Positions 6,211 to 6,659 of a stretch of DNA of 6,659 nt are shown here, piece by piece. Every line of letters begins with the position of its first letter. Within the stretch, counting starts at the first letter, position 1. Origin of the DNA: Clostridia bacterium (GTDB lineage Bacteria > Bacillota_A > Clostridia > Christensenellales > Aristaeellaceae). A program made the position numbers and the translations under genes. The stretch covers positions 1 through 6,659 of the forward strand of contig CAAEDZ010000209.1 in NCBI GenBank assembly GCA_900754775.1, given 5' to 3'. Below the pieces are notes generated by a model. It was not told the DNA's origin. It worked only from the letters and a program-made list of their open reading frames with translations, and did not search any database.

Positions 6211-6248
6211 TATTCCGTGCTTTTTCTTGAAATTCTTTCAAAAAACAC

Positions 6249-6279
6249 TTGCTTGTGACGTAACGTAATGAGATATACT
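6249..6279 (+). promoter_or_regulatory. MerR-type promoter/operator of the MerR-family gene
   Basis: TTGCTT (6249-6254) and TATACT (6274-6279) are separated by 19 bases, longer than the usual 17. This is the hallmark of promoters activated by MerR-family proteins, which twist the DNA to realign the boxes. The spacer contains the dyad ACGTAACGT (6258-6266), close to its centre, which is the likely operator half-site pair. The gene's AGGAGG follows at 6286-6291. Together these suggest autoregulation. Confidence 0.65.
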
Positions 6280-6297
6280 ATAAGCAGGAGGCGTGAT

Positions 6298-6659
6298 ATG
6301 GATAAATATAGGGCTATACCACAGGGCTACATGACCGTTGGCGAAGTCGCAAAGAAAATGGACGTCACGGTACGGACATTGCAACATTACGATAGAGAAG
6401 GCTTGCTTTCTCCCTCGGCTATGAGCGAAGGGGGACGTAGGTTATATACGGATAAAGACATCGTTAAACTGCATCAGATTTTGTCACTCAAACATTTAGG
6501 CTTTTCTCTGGACGATATAAAGAATCGGCTTATTCCTCTTGATACACCAGCTGAAATTGCTGCTGTTCTAACGGAACAGGCTGCCGCTGTCAAGCAAAAA
6601 ATAGACAGCCTGTCTGAATCGCTGAGGGAGCTGGAAGTGTTGCGCGAGGAAGTCCTTCA
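6298..6659 (+). CDS. MerR-family transcriptional regulator, 3'-truncated by window edge
   Basis: The frame is open from ATG 6298 to the end of the window (120 full codons). AGGAGG (6286-6291) lies 6 bases upstream and fixes the start; Met12 at 6331 would begin at the domain edge but has no good site. Residues 11-80 are a complete MerR winged-helix domain. MTVGEVAKKMDVTVRTLQHYD (shown over 12-32) is the recognition helix-turn-helix, GLLSPS follows, and GGRRLYTDKDI (45-55) is the wing with the typical GxRxY pattern. LHQILSLKHLGFSLDDIKNRL completes the domain. Residues of about 83-120 form the dimerisation coiled coil. The effector domain lies beyond the window. The sequence resembles TipA/Mta-like regulators that sense drugs through a TipAS domain, but that part is not visible. 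GC content here is about 44% against about 65% upstream, suggesting acquisition by transfer. The regulated genes probably lie to the right. Confidence 0.92.
   Translation, partial: MDKYRAIPQGYMTVGEVAKKMDVTVRTLQHYDREGLLSPSAMSEGGRRLYTDKDIVKLHQILSLKHLGFSLDDIKNRLIPLDTPAEIAAVLTEQAAAVKQKIDSLSESLRELEVLREEVL

Noticed and set aside
1..6659. CRISPR arrays, tRNA or rRNA genes, transposase genes
   Set aside because: No spaced direct repeats, cloverleaf-type sequences, rRNA segments or transposase motifs were seen on either strand.

Overview
The window looks like chromosomal DNA from a GC-rich member of the Bacillota, most likely a clostridial or gut-type lineage. This is inferred from strong AGGAGG-type ribosome binding sites, sigma-A style promoters, a YprB-like nuclease, ScpB, a NupOPQ-like transporter and a TipA-like MerR regulator. 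No species can be named. GC content is roughly 65% over most of the window. It falls to about 40-45% in the last 500 bases (hand counts of single lines).

Layout. (1) Bases 2-1557 hold a two-gene plus-strand unit: the C-terminal part of a YprB-like RNase H-fold protein with a TPR tail, then after 2 bases a second, all-TPR protein. (2) A GC-rich hairpin (1569-1590) separates it from the convergent gene scpB (minus strand, 1597-2127). scpB stands alone, without scpA, behind a perfect consensus promoter. (3) A divergent intergenic region (2128-2323) holds that promoter, a tandem 10-base repeat and a second promoter with a perfect -10 box. (4) Bases 2324-5883 hold a three-gene transporter operon of the nucleoside/BMP-associated ABC class: a double-domain ATPase and two different permeases. 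Each gene overlaps the next by 8 bases. No substrate-binding lipoprotein is encoded in the window. The operon ends at a strong hairpin terminator (5904-5939). (5) Convergent to it lies what looks like the C-terminal remnant of a GrpB/UPF0157-family gene (minus strand, 5932 to about 6141). (6) From about 6150 the base composition changes, and a MerR-family regulator (6298 to the window end) begins behind a promoter with the unusually long 19-base spacer typical of MerR control.

How the genes work together. The only clear functional unit is the transporter, which probably imports purine or other nucleosides using a binding protein encoded elsewhere. The YprB-like/TPR pair looks co-translated but has no assigned role. 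ScpB is a chromosome-segregation housekeeping protein. The MerR gene probably controls a gene beyond the right edge, often a drug-efflux transporter in this family, and probably itself. I see no clearly undescribed system. The most useful leads are the binding-protein-less transporter, the solitary scpB, and the composition break beside the truncated GrpB gene.
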